In this document: in pieces, positions 7,216 through 13,630 of the stretch | How positions within the stretch are numbered: the stretch's first letter is position 1 | How the letters are laid out: each line of letters begins with the position of its first letter | Origin: Actinomycetes bacterium | Lineage (GTDB): Bacteria > Actinomycetota > Thermoleophilia > Gaiellales > Gaiellaceae | Direction: 5' to 3' | Assembly: GCA_030624785.1 (NCBI GenBank) | Contig: JAUXJK010000002.1 | Span: 1-29,419 of the forward strand | DNA length: 29,419 nucleotides | Program-made: the position numbers and the translations under genes | Notes under the pieces: model-generated | Told to the model about the DNA's origin: nothing | What the model saw: the letters and a program-made list of their open reading frames with translations, nothing else | Databases searched by the model: none

Positions 7216-7458
7216 ATGTCACGGCGTCCCTCTCGAATCGAGCTCCTCGAGCTCGACATCGACCTTCGACTGACAGATCTGTGGCAGGAAGCTTCAGAGG
7301 TCGACGAGTGGTCCCTGGATGTCGTTGCGGCATTTCTTCGAGCGGCCTACGGCAAGGGCTATTGCGAGGCGCTGACAGAAGAGAGTCCAGGATCGCTGTG
7401 TGAAGAGCATGGGTATCGGATACCTGGTCGCGTGCCGCTCGCCGCGACCGAGCGCTGA
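7216..7458 (+). CDS. Small hypothetical protein
   Basis: 80 residues, no family recognised. It is acidic and helical (IELLELDIDLRLTDLWQEA, EVDEWSLDVVAAFLRAAYGKGY), with no signal peptide or TM segment, and ends with an arginine- and proline-containing tail (GYRIPGRVPLAATER). Two Cys residues are present but do not form a metal motif. A TACCTT hexamer at 7202-7207 ends 8 nt before the ATG at 7216, and the codon pattern favours this frame over the overlapping one. The next gene, ccmE, begins 45 nt later with its own -10, so this gene need not belong to the ccm unit. Confidence 0.62.
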   Translation: MSRRPSRIELLELDIDLRLTDLWQEASEVDEWSLDVVAAFLRAAYGKGYCEALTEESPGSLCEEHGYRIPGRVPLAATER

Positions 7459-7490
7459 CAGTTCCGTTACCTCTTGCCTGACGCTCGGGC

Positions 7491-7496
7491 TACAAT
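7491..7496 (+). promoter_or_regulatory. -10 element TACAAT for leaderless ccmE transcript
   Basis: TACAAT ends 7 nt before the GTG at 7504. A TTACCT at 7467-7472, 18 nt upstream, is a weak -35 candidate. This decides the ccmE start at 7504 rather than an upstream in-frame TTG at 7474, which would lie before the transcription start. Confidence 0.55.
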
Positions 7497-7503
7497 CGGT
7501 GCC

Positions 7504-7947
7504 GTGGCCGAGCGACGCCTTCCGGTACGCCTCGTCATCGCGCTCTCAGTGGCCGTGGTTCTCGCGGTGTTTCTGCTCTACACGAGCTTCGCGGGCGGCG
7601 CAACACCCTCGATTAGGCCGAGCCAGCTCAACGACAACATCGCGCAGCAGGTTACGCTCGCGGGCATAGTCGTGGGTGAAGTCAGCGGTGACTCACGGGC
7701 CGAGGGAATGCACTTCTTCCTGAAGGATTTCGACGGTGATACCACCGTAGAGATCGTGTACAAGGGACGGGTTCCCGACCTCTTCAAGGTCGGCCGGCAC
7801 GTCTTCCTTGAGGGCACGATGACCGGGCCCGGCACACTCGAGGGCGACCTCGTGCAAGGGGAGTTTGTCGGCATAGAAGACTCCATGGTCACGAAGTGCC
7901 CGTCGAAGTACGCGCCCGTCGAAGACGAAGCGCACCCTGAGTCGTAG
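7504..7947 (+). CDS. ccmE: Cytochrome c maturation haem chaperone CcmE, Cys (CXXXY) type
   Basis: 147 residues. One N-terminal TM helix (VRLVIALSVAVVLAVFLLY) anchors an OB-fold domain exposed outside the membrane: GIVVGEVSG, MHFFLKDFDG, TVEIVYKGRVPDLFKVG, and VFLEGTM. CcmE carries haem covalently between CcmC and CcmF. In the classical protein the haem ligand is His in HXXXY. Here the C-terminal motif reads C132-P-S-K-Y136, so the attaching residue is Cys, as in the CXXXY variants known from archaea and some bacteria (system I*). The start at GTG 7504 is supported by TACAAT (7491-7496). The stop overlaps the ccmF GTG by one base, indicating coupled translation. ccmA-D are not in the window. 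Confidence 0.92.
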   Translation: MAERRLPVRLVIALSVAVVLAVFLLYTSFAGGATPSIRPSQLNDNIAQQVTLAGIVVGEVSGDSRAEGMHFFLKDFDGDTTVEIVYKGRVPDLFKVGRHVFLEGTMTGPGTLEGDLVQGEFVGIEDSMVTKCPSKYAPVEDEAHPES

Positions 7948-9980
7948 TGCCTGGCCTCGGCCGCGCTGCACTTGCACTTGCACTCGTTCTGCTCGTCTAC
8001 GCCATGGTCGTTGGAAGTTACGCGGCCTGGAAAGGGCGTCGGCGCCTGCTCGAGTCGGCTCAGAGCGCGCTCATTGCTGCGGCGGCTGCGACGGCTGTCG
8101 CCGCGGCTGTTCTTTTCCTAGCGCTCGCCTTTACTGACTTTTCGCTTCGCTACGTCTGGGAACATACAAGTCGCGACCTACCGCTGATCTACCGAGTCTC
8201 GTCGCTGTGGGGTGGGCAGGAAGGATCACTGCTGCTTTGGATGCTCGTGCTCACGATCACGGCAGCTGCAGCGATCGCTCTCAATCGCAGGCTGGTGACC
8301 AACGTCTTGCCGTGGGCGACGCCAATCTTTGCGGCGATCGCAGCGTTCTTCGCGATCGTTCTCGTCTTCGTCTCGACACCGTTCGCAACACAGGCGATAC
8401 CACCTGACGGCCTGGGTTTGAACCCGAGCCTCCAGAACGTCTACATGGCCGCCCATCCACCCCTCTTGTATCTGGGCTACGTCGGTCTTACAGTGCCCTT
8501 CGTCTTCGCGATGGCTGCTCTCGTTTCGAGGCACGTTGACGAACGTTGGATCATTGCCACACGCCGCTGGACGCTCTTCGCGTGGACGAGCCTCGGCTTC
8601 GGCATCCTACTTGGCGCGAAGTGGGCCTACGAAGAGGTGGGCTGGGGGGGCTGGTACGCGTGGGATCCCGTTGAGAACGCGGCGTTGATGCCATGGTTAG
8701 TCGCGACTGCATTCCTGCACTCAGTGATGATTCAGGAAAAGAAAAACATGCTTCGGGTCTGGAACGTCATCTTGATCTCGCTAACCTTCTCGCTCGCGCT
8801 CTTCGGCACGTTCTTGACGCGAAGCGGCGTGCTCAACTCGATCCATAGCTTTGCGGAATCTTCGATCGGGAGCTGGTTTCTCGGCTTCATTGCCGTCGTG
8901 ACCATCGGTTCGTCGCTTCTCATCATTAGCCGACTACCACAGCTTCGCGCGCGGGCGAAGCTGGAGTCGATGCTTTCGCGTGAGGCAGCCTTTCTCTACA
9001 ACAATCTTTTCCTCGTTGCGCTTGCGTTGACCGTGCTCTGGGGAGTGGCCTGGCCACTGGTCTCGGAGGCCATACGTGGCGTAGCGGTTACGGTGGGCGC
9101 GCCCTACTACGACTTCTTCGCGATTATCTTCGGGCTGCCGATTGTCCTGCTCATGGGCATTGCTCCGTTGATCGCATGGAGGAGATCGTCGTGGCGTTCT
9201 CTCCGACGTCAGGTGGTGGCCCCGGTTGGCGTAGCCATCGTCGCAGGGGTGCTGCTTGCCCTCGGCGGTGCGGCGTCGAGTGTGCCCGCTCTGGTCGGGT
9301 ACACCTTCAGCGCGTTCGTGCTTTCGGCGATCATCCTGGAGTTCGCGCGGGGCACCAGAGCGCGACACAGCAAGGGCGGCAGTTGGCCTGGTGCCTTCAC
9401 CGGGCTTGTTGCGCGCAATCGCCGACGCTATGGCGGCTACGTCGTGCACGCGAGCATCATGCTGCTCCTGATCGGAGCTGCTGGGGTTGGAGCGTTCTCG
9501 TCCTCAAAGCTCGTTCAGCTGTCACCAGGCGAGGCCGTAGCGGTCAAGGGCTACACGCTGACGTACCAGGGAGTCGAGCAAGGCCATACGCAGAATGCAA
9601 CCGAGGTGCGTGCCACGTTTGCTGTAAGTCGCGATGGGAACGAGGCCGGCACAATCTCCGCTGGTCGCAACCGCTACTTCGCCGAGGATCAAACATCAAA
9701 CGAGATTGGCCTGCGCACCGACTGGCTCCGGGGCGAGGACCTGTTTGTCATCGCCGATCGATTCGATCCCGACGGAACCGTCTTTGTGCAGGTGATCGTC
9801 AATCCGCTGGTCAATCTGATCTGGCTCGCCGGAATCATTTTCGTCCTCGGATCTCTCATTACGTTGTGGCCTGACGCTCGGGAGCAACGACGAATCGCCG
9901 AGCGGCTCGAGGCGCTGGCTGCGTTCAGGGGCGGGACGGATCCGCTTGCCGAGGGCTCAGTCGCGCCGACGACGCGCTAG
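7947..9980 (+). CDS. ccmF: Cytochrome c-type biogenesis protein CcmF
   Basis: 677 residues, the normal length for CcmF, with about 14-15 hydrophobic segments. It has the haem-handling WWD domain: WAYEEVGWGGWYAWDPVENAALMPW (written here in parts: GWGGWYAWDPVEN at about residues 233-245), preceded by SLWGGQEGSLLLWML and followed by the conserved GTFLTRSGVL. The C-terminal soluble loop, VQLSPGEAVAVKGYTL, ends in a last TM and a short cytoplasmic tail (DAREQRRIAERLEAL). CcmF takes haem from holo-CcmE and ligates it to apocytochrome c. It starts at a GTG that overlaps the ccmE stop by one base, so the two are cotranslated. Other Ccm components must be encoded elsewhere. Confidence 0.95.
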   Translation: MPGLGRAALALALVLLVYAMVVGSYAAWKGRRRLLESAQSALIAAAAATAVAAAVLFLALAFTDFSLRYVWEHTSRDLPLIYRVSSLWGGQEGSLLLWMLVLTITAAAAIALNRRLVTNVLPWATPIFAAIAAFFAIVLVFVSTPFATQAIPPDGLGLNPSLQNVYMAAHPPLLYLGYVGLTVPFVFAMAALVSRHVDERWIIATRRWTLFAWTSLGFGILLGAKWAYEEVGWGGWYAWDPVENAALMPWLVATAFLHSVMIQEKKNMLRVWNVILISLTFSLALFGTFLTRSGVLNSIHSFAESSIGSWFLGFIAVVTIGSSLLIISRLPQLRARAKLESMLSREAAFLYNNLFLVALALTVLWGVAWPLVSEAIRGVAVTVGAPYYDFFAIIFGLPIVLLMGIAPLIAWRRSSWRSLRRQVVAPVGVAIVAGVLLALGGAASSVPALVGYTFSAFVLSAIILEFARGTRARHSKGGSWPGAFTGLVARNRRRYGGYVVHASIMLLLIGAAGVGAFSSSKLVQLSPGEAVAVKGYTLTYQGVEQGHTQNATEVRATFAVSRDGNEAGTISAGRNRYFAEDQTSNEIGLRTDWLRGEDLFVIADRFDPDGTVFVQVIVNPLVNLIWLAGIIFVLGSLITLWPDAREQRRIAERLEALAAFRGGTDPLAEGSVAPTTR

Positions 9981-9998
9981 CGGGGCGCAAGGCTCTCC

Positions 9999-10397
9999 AT
10001 GGGTATCGCTGCAATCGCTCTGGCGGCCCTCCTCGGATTTGTCTGCATCCTGATCGTCGCCCGGCCGTTCCTTCGTAGCCACGACGCCGACGACACGCTC
10101 GACCAACTCGACGCCATTCAGCGGCACCGCCTCGAGCTACTTGAAGCACGAGATCGAGCCATCACGGCGCTTCAGGAGCTGGAGGTCGACCATCGAGAAG
10201 GCAAGGTCTCTGACGCCGACTACCGCACACTTGTCAGTCAACTCCGAGGCGAAGCGGCACGGGCGATCGCAGCCATCGACGCGGCGCGCGGAGAGGCGGA
10301 TCGCGGTGCGATCGAGGCCGGTTCCCCTCCTTCTGAAGCGATGGAGCACGAGCCCGCGAGCGGGTCAACCGCTCCTGTGGAGCCTGGCGAGGACTAG
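9999..10397 (+). CDS. CcmI-like membrane/coiled-coil protein
   Basis: 132 residues, starting 18 nt after the ccmF stop. One N-terminal TM helix (IAAIALAALLGFVCILIVA) is followed by a helical region with the pattern RDRAITALQELEVDHREGKVSD and DYRTLVSQLRGEAA, the typical N-terminal part of CcmI/CycH-type proteins, where a dimer-forming coiled coil senses a 'D...GK(I/V)S..DY' turn. The tetratricopeptide part of classical CcmI is absent; instead a short Pro/Glu/Ser-rich tail closes the protein. Position after ccmE-ccmF supports a role in cytochrome c assembly, perhaps scaffolding. The exact function is inferred from context. Confidence 0.7.
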   Translation: MGIAAIALAALLGFVCILIVARPFLRSHDADDTLDQLDAIQRHRLELLEARDRAITALQELEVDHREGKVSDADYRTLVSQLRGEAARAIAAIDAARGEADRGAIEAGSPPSEAMEHEPASGSTAPVEPGED

Positions 10398-10409
10398 AGC
10401 GTCTCTGGC

Positions 10410-10424
10410 GCCGACAGCGTCGGC
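10410..10424 (+). terminator. GC-rich hairpin after the ccm genes, possible terminator
   Basis: GCCGAC-AGC-GTCGGC forms a perfect 6-bp stem with a 3-nt loop 13 nt after the stop at 10397. No T-run follows, so it may act as an RNA-stabilising or weak terminator structure. Confidence 0.3.
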
Positions 10425-10474
10425 CGTGGTCGTATCGGCGCGCTAGTCGGCTGCTTGTGGGACAATGTGATCTT

Positions 10475-10492
10475 GCCGCGAGGGGTCGCGGC
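10475..10492 (+). promoter_or_regulatory. Hairpin in the putative 5' leader of the M23 peptidase gene
   Basis: GCCGCGA-GGGG-TCGCGGC is a perfect 7-bp stem with a GGGG loop. It lies 9-26 nt after a possible -10 (GACAAT, 10461-10466) and 39 nt before the ATG at 10532. It would sit near the very 5' end of that transcript and could affect stability or be a regulator target. Confidence 0.35.
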
Positions 10493-10531
10493 CGGAAGGG
10501 ACGCCAGGTCTTCCGACGAAAGATCGTCCAG

Positions 10532-11758
10532 ATGCTAACGAGCAAGAAACTCGCGACGCTTTGCGTGGCCGGCCTCGGCACGGCGGCACTCGCTGTGGGC
10601 TTCCTTGCTCCTTCTGCTGGTGGCGGTGGCTCTCTACAAGAGCGCAAGGAGGCCGTGGACGCCAGGATCGGCGAGCTGCGCGGCACGGTTTCGGCTGCTA
10701 AGGATCGAGCCGTGGTGCTGTCGACTGACATTTCCGCTGCGAACGAACAAATAGATGTTCTCAGTGAGCAACTCGTCACGGAGGAAGGGGAGCTGAGCTC
10801 CCTCGAAGCCGAACTCGTCGGTGAGCGTGAACGACTGGAGAACCTGCGGGTCAGGCTCGACGCCGAGACCGAGCTTCTCGAGCTGCAAACCGAGCAGGCT
10901 TCGCTGGCCCGCCGTCTTCTCGAGGAGCGCGTCGTCGAGCTCTACAAATCGGGCAGCGTCGACCTGGCGACCACGATTCTGCTCGACATCAACTCGCTGA
11001 GTTCCTTGATCGATCAGTTCGAGTATCTCCGGGATCTTGTTGCGCGGGACGATGAGATTCTCGCGGGCGTCCGGGAGAGCAAGGCCGAGACTCGTAAGGC
11101 GCGTACGCGGACCCGACGAACACGCCGCGCTGTCTCGCGCTCCACAGCGCTGCTCGCGAGCCAGACTGAAGCTCAACGTCAGGCACGCGATACTGTCATC
11201 GCGCGCGAGCGCGATGTGATCTCGGCGCGTGACGACAAATCGGTGTTGCTTGCGACCGCTCGGAACACGCAGGATGCCGCGCACGATGACATCCGAGAGC
11301 TCGCCGATGCGAGCGATCGACTCGAGAGGGAGATCGCTGCGGCTCAACGGCGCGTAGCAGCACCAGCCTCGATTGGCAGCGGAGTTCGTCCGGCAAGCGG
11401 CTTCGTCTGGCCTGTCAATGGGCCTCTCACGAGTGGCTTTGGTTTGCGATGGGGGCGTCTACACGCCGGGATCGATATCGGCGTTGGGTTTGGAACGCCG
11501 ATACGTGCTGTCGCGGCCGGCACCGTCGTCTATTCCGGTTGGCTCGGTGGTTACGGCAACCTTGTGGTGGTCGACCATGGCAACGGCCTGGCAACGGCCT
11601 ACGCTCATCAACAACAGATCTACGCGACCGTGGGTCAGAGCGTCGCGCAGGGCGAGTCGCTTGGCGAGGTGGGGTCGACGGGAAATTCGACGGGCGCCCA
11701 TCTACATTTCGAGGTTCGGATCAACGGTTCAGCGGTCGATCCGCTCGGCTACCTCTAG
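10532..11758 (+). CDS. Coiled-coil M23 (LytM) peptidoglycan endopeptidase, exported
   Basis: 408 residues from ATG 10532. The GTG at 10457 would place a long basic extension before the signal peptide, so it is rejected. A signal sequence (LATLCVAGLGTAALAVGFLAP) leads into long coiled coils (about residues 35-275, with repeated Glu/Arg/Leu heptads), then a LytM domain: GPLTSGFGLRWGRLHAGIDIG with the zinc ligands His311 and Asp315, and HLHFE with His390/His392. All catalytic residues of an active M23 metallo-endopeptidase are present. The EnvC-like layout (coiled coil plus LytM) fits a division or remodelling hydrolase or hydrolase activator. FtsE/FtsX are not in view, so a division role is inference. 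Confidence 0.9.
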   Translation: MLTSKKLATLCVAGLGTAALAVGFLAPSAGGGGSLQERKEAVDARIGELRGTVSAAKDRAVVLSTDISAANEQIDVLSEQLVTEEGELSSLEAELVGERERLENLRVRLDAETELLELQTEQASLARRLLEERVVELYKSGSVDLATTILLDINSLSSLIDQFEYLRDLVARDDEILAGVRESKAETRKARTRTRRTRRAVSRSTALLASQTEAQRQARDTVIARERDVISARDDKSVLLATARNTQDAAHDDIRELADASDRLEREIAAAQRRVAAPASIGSGVRPASGFVWPVNGPLTSGFGLRWGRLHAGIDIGVGFGTPIRAVAAGTVVYSGWLGGYGNLVVVDHGNGLATAYAHQQQIYATVGQSVAQGESLGEVGSTGNSTGAHLHFEVRINGSAVDPLGYL

Positions 11759-11783
11759 TTGATCGGCTCCGGCTGCGCGGGCA

Positions 11784-11806
11784 GCCGACGTGTCGAGGAC
11801 GTCGGC
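11784..11806. terminator. Hairpin between convergent genes, possible bidirectional terminator
   Basis: GCCGACGT-(7 nt)-ACGTCGGC is a perfect 8-bp stem between the ends of the M23 gene (11758) and the minus-strand gene (11848). It is symmetric, so it could serve both transcripts. No obvious T-run is present on either strand. Confidence 0.45.
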
Positions 11807-11847
11807 GTCGACCGACTCAAGTTGAAGAGTCCGGAGTGAACGCGCCG

Positions 11848-12219
11848 TCAGGCGGCTGAAACGCTGAAGCCGTGATGTTCTCCGAGCCGTTCGAGATCAC
11901 GACGATACAAGAGCTCGACCTGAACTCCGGGGTAACGAAGCCGGAGCTTTCGCAACTTGCGATTCTTCCTTGTCACGAGCGGTTGCCTCATGACAGTCAC
12001 CTCGACGTAGAGGTCTACGTCGGGCAGGTAGAAATCAGGTGTCATTGCCTCGGCCACGCGGCCACCGTTGTCGCGTTCGAGAACGAACGTCCGCGGTTCA
12101 TATTCCCAGGCGACACCCTGCTGGTCGAGCATGCGTGCGTACTCGAGCTCGATCGGATGCGCAAACTTGGGTGGCTCGCTTCCACGGTACGCATGGAAAG
12201 CGGGCTCATTCGATGACAC
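11848..12219 (-). CDS. Small protein with PD-(D/E)XK nuclease-like signature
   Basis: 123 residues from a GTG at 12219. After ELEYARMLDQQGVAWEYEP come TFVLERDNGG and MTPDFYLPDVDLYVEVTVM, then VTRKNRKLRKLR. The pattern Glu...Pro-Asp(61-62)-x10-Glu73-x-Thr75 resembles the core of small PD-(D/E)XK nucleases (T7 endonuclease I/Vsr-like beta hairpin), but the catalytic Lys of E-x-K is Thr here, with Lys/Arg-rich residues just after. It could be an active variant, a binding-only relative, or only superficially similar. A minus-strand TATCGT (12233-12228) ends 8 nt before the start, so the mRNA is probably leaderless. It is divergent from the phosphatase gene. Confidence 0.6.
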   Translation of the reverse strand: MSSNEPAFHAYRGSEPPKFAHPIELEYARMLDQQGVAWEYEPRTFVLERDNGGRVAEAMTPDFYLPDVDLYVEVTVMRQPLVTRKNRKLRKLRLRYPGVQVELLYRRDLERLGEHHGFSVSAA

Positions 12220-12264
12220 GTCCGCCGACGATACTCAGGGCCCCGGATGCTCTATGGGGTTTCT

Positions 12265-12302
12265 GTCATGCTCCCGGGGCGTGGCATGACTCCGGGTAGA
12301 CA
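12265..12302 (+). promoter_or_regulatory. glpX promoter region with inverted-repeat operator candidate
   Basis: GTCATGC at 12265-12271 and GCATGAC at 12284-12290 form a perfect 7-bp inverted repeat spaced by 12 nt. A -10 candidate TAGACA lies at 12297-12302, so the repeat covers the expected -35 position (about 12274-12279). AAAGG at 12311-12315 precedes the ATG at 12319. Confidence 0.45.
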
Positions 12303-12318
12303 CCCCGAACAAAGGCGT

Positions 12319-13302
12319 ATGGGAGAGGAGACGACGAAGCGATCCTGCCTGTGCCAGTCGTATGTGGCTGCCACCGAGTGCGCTGCGATCGCGGCCGGTC
12401 GCTGGCTGGGTCGCGGCGATGAGCACGGCGCGCGTGATTCTGCAACGGTCGCGATGCACGGTGCTCTCGACGAGTTGCCGATCGACGCGAGGGTCGTAAT
12501 CGGTGGCCCGGAGGATGAGGACGGTGTGGAGGTCACGGATCTTCGCGTCGGGCAGGGCGGTTTGCGAGTCGATCTCGCCATCGACGCTCTCGAGGGTGCC
12601 GAAGTCGTTGCTCGGGGCGGGACAGGAGCGATGTCGATGATCGTCGCAGGTGAGCCCGATACCGTCCCGGCATTGCCTGACATGTACATGCGGAAGATGG
12701 CGGTAGGGCCAGTGGGGAAGGGTCGCATCGATCTACGCAAGCCGATCGGCGACAATGTTGCGGCGGTCGCAGAGGCGTTTGGCCGCAAGCCGAATGACAT
12801 AACAGCCATCGTTCTCGATCGCCCGCGGCACCATGATCTGCTGGAGGAGCTTCGGGATGCCGGAGCACGCATCAAGCTCATCCAGGACGGTGACGTTACG
12901 TCGACAATCAACGCTGCCATTCGCGGCACCAACGACCACATTGCGGTTGGAATCGGCGGATCGCGTCAGGCGATCATCGCTTCCGCGGCTCTGATGTGTC
13001 TCGGCGGCGAGGTTCAGGCACAGCTGTGGCCCACAAGCAGGACTGAGATCGAGGCGGCGCGCGAATCGGGGATCATCGACACCGAGCGAGTTTTTCTGAC
13101 GCCTGATCTCGCGCCCAAGAGTGCAATCGCAGCCGCGACCGGAATATCCAACGGTGACTTGCTGCGTGGCGTCCGCTACCTCGGCGATAGCGCACGAACG
13201 CACTCCGTCGTCATGTGCACTCGCTGCAATCGGGTGCGATTTATCGACGGCATTCATTTCCACGACCGGGATCGTCGTGAAGAGGTGCGGCTCCTCGGTT
13301 GA
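12319..13302 (+). CDS. glpX: GlpX-type (class II) fructose-1,6-bisphosphatase, divergent
   Basis: 327 residues from ATG 12319 (AAAGG nearby; an upstream in-frame frame to 12247 is not conserved in character). The order of GlpX motifs is kept: ECAAIAAGRWLGRGDEHGA (about 20-38), VDLAIDALEGAEVVARGG (about 83-100), MYMRKMAVGP, a nucleotide-like core with RHHDLLEELRDAGARIKLIQDGD, GIGGSRQAIIASAALMCLGGE, and LTPDLAPKSAIAAATGISNGDLLRGV. These enzymes hydrolyse fructose-1,6-bisphosphate in gluconeogenesis with Mn2+/Mg2+. The usual GEGExDEAPM motif is replaced by GGPEDEDGV at about residues 62-70, so a metal-ligand Glu may be lost or moved. The N-terminus has a Cys pair (CLCQ) and the C-terminus CTRCNRVRF. 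Activity may be altered; the family assignment is firm. Confidence 0.85.
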   Translation: MGEETTKRSCLCQSYVAATECAAIAAGRWLGRGDEHGARDSATVAMHGALDELPIDARVVIGGPEDEDGVEVTDLRVGQGGLRVDLAIDALEGAEVVARGGTGAMSMIVAGEPDTVPALPDMYMRKMAVGPVGKGRIDLRKPIGDNVAAVAEAFGRKPNDITAIVLDRPRHHDLLEELRDAGARIKLIQDGDVTSTINAAIRGTNDHIAVGIGGSRQAIIASAALMCLGGEVQAQLWPTSRTEIEAARESGIIDTERVFLTPDLAPKSAIAAATGISNGDLLRGVRYLGDSARTHSVVMCTRCNRVRFIDGIHFHDRDRREEVRLLG

Positions 13303-13314
13303 CCCGGTCGCGGG

Positions 13315-13320
13315 TATCCT
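13315..13320 (+). promoter_or_regulatory. -10 element TATCCT for the MIP18-like gene
   Basis: TATCCT ends 7 nt before the ATG at 13328, right after the glpX stop, consistent with an independent leaderless transcript. Confidence 0.45.
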
Positions 13321-13327
13321 TTGACTC

Positions 13328-13630
13328 ATGCCAACCCAGGAACAAGTGATAGAGGCCCTTCGCGGGGTCGAGGATCCCGAACTCGGCATGGATATCGTCG
13401 AGCTCGGGTTGTTCTACGAAGCAGAGGTAGACGAGGCCAACGTGAAGGTCATCTACTCGCTGACCTCGATGGGCTGTCCAGCCGGGCCTCTCATCCAGCA
13501 GCGAATCGTAGAAGCCGTCAAGGCTGTCGATGGCGTCGCCGACGTCGAGACCGATCTTACATGGGACCCACCGTGGAGTCCGGAGAAGATGTCGGACGAC
13601 GCGAAGTTCATTCTCGGCTTCGGCTACTAG
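13328..13630 (+). CDS. MIP18 family (DUF59/SufT-like) metal-sulfur cluster assembly factor
   Basis: 100 residues, the usual domain length. The family pattern is clear: VEDPELGMDIVELGLFYEAEV near residues 14-34, YSLTSMGCPAG with the conserved Cys50, and the C-terminal VETDLTWDPPWSPEKMSDDAK. Such proteins (SufT, PaaD, Cia2-like) help deliver iron-sulfur clusters; they act in the cytoplasm. No suf operon is adjacent. QueG, a two-cluster Fe-S enzyme, lies downstream, but no direct link is shown. It probably has its own leaderless promoter (TATCCT, 13315-13320). Confidence 0.88.
   Translation: MPTQEQVIEALRGVEDPELGMDIVELGLFYEAEVDEANVKVIYSLTSMGCPAGPLIQQRIVEAVKAVDGVADVETDLTWDPPWSPEKMSDDAKFILGFGY

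Noticed and set aside
9176..9874. 232-codon plus-strand frame inside ccmF
   Set aside because: Overlaps the conserved ccmF frame; the product is Arg/Cys/His-rich with no domain, typical of an alternate frame in GC-rich DNA.
10457..10531. Upstream GTG start for the M23 peptidase
   Set aside because: It adds 25 mostly basic residues before a normal signal peptide and would begin at or before the likely -10 (10461-10466).
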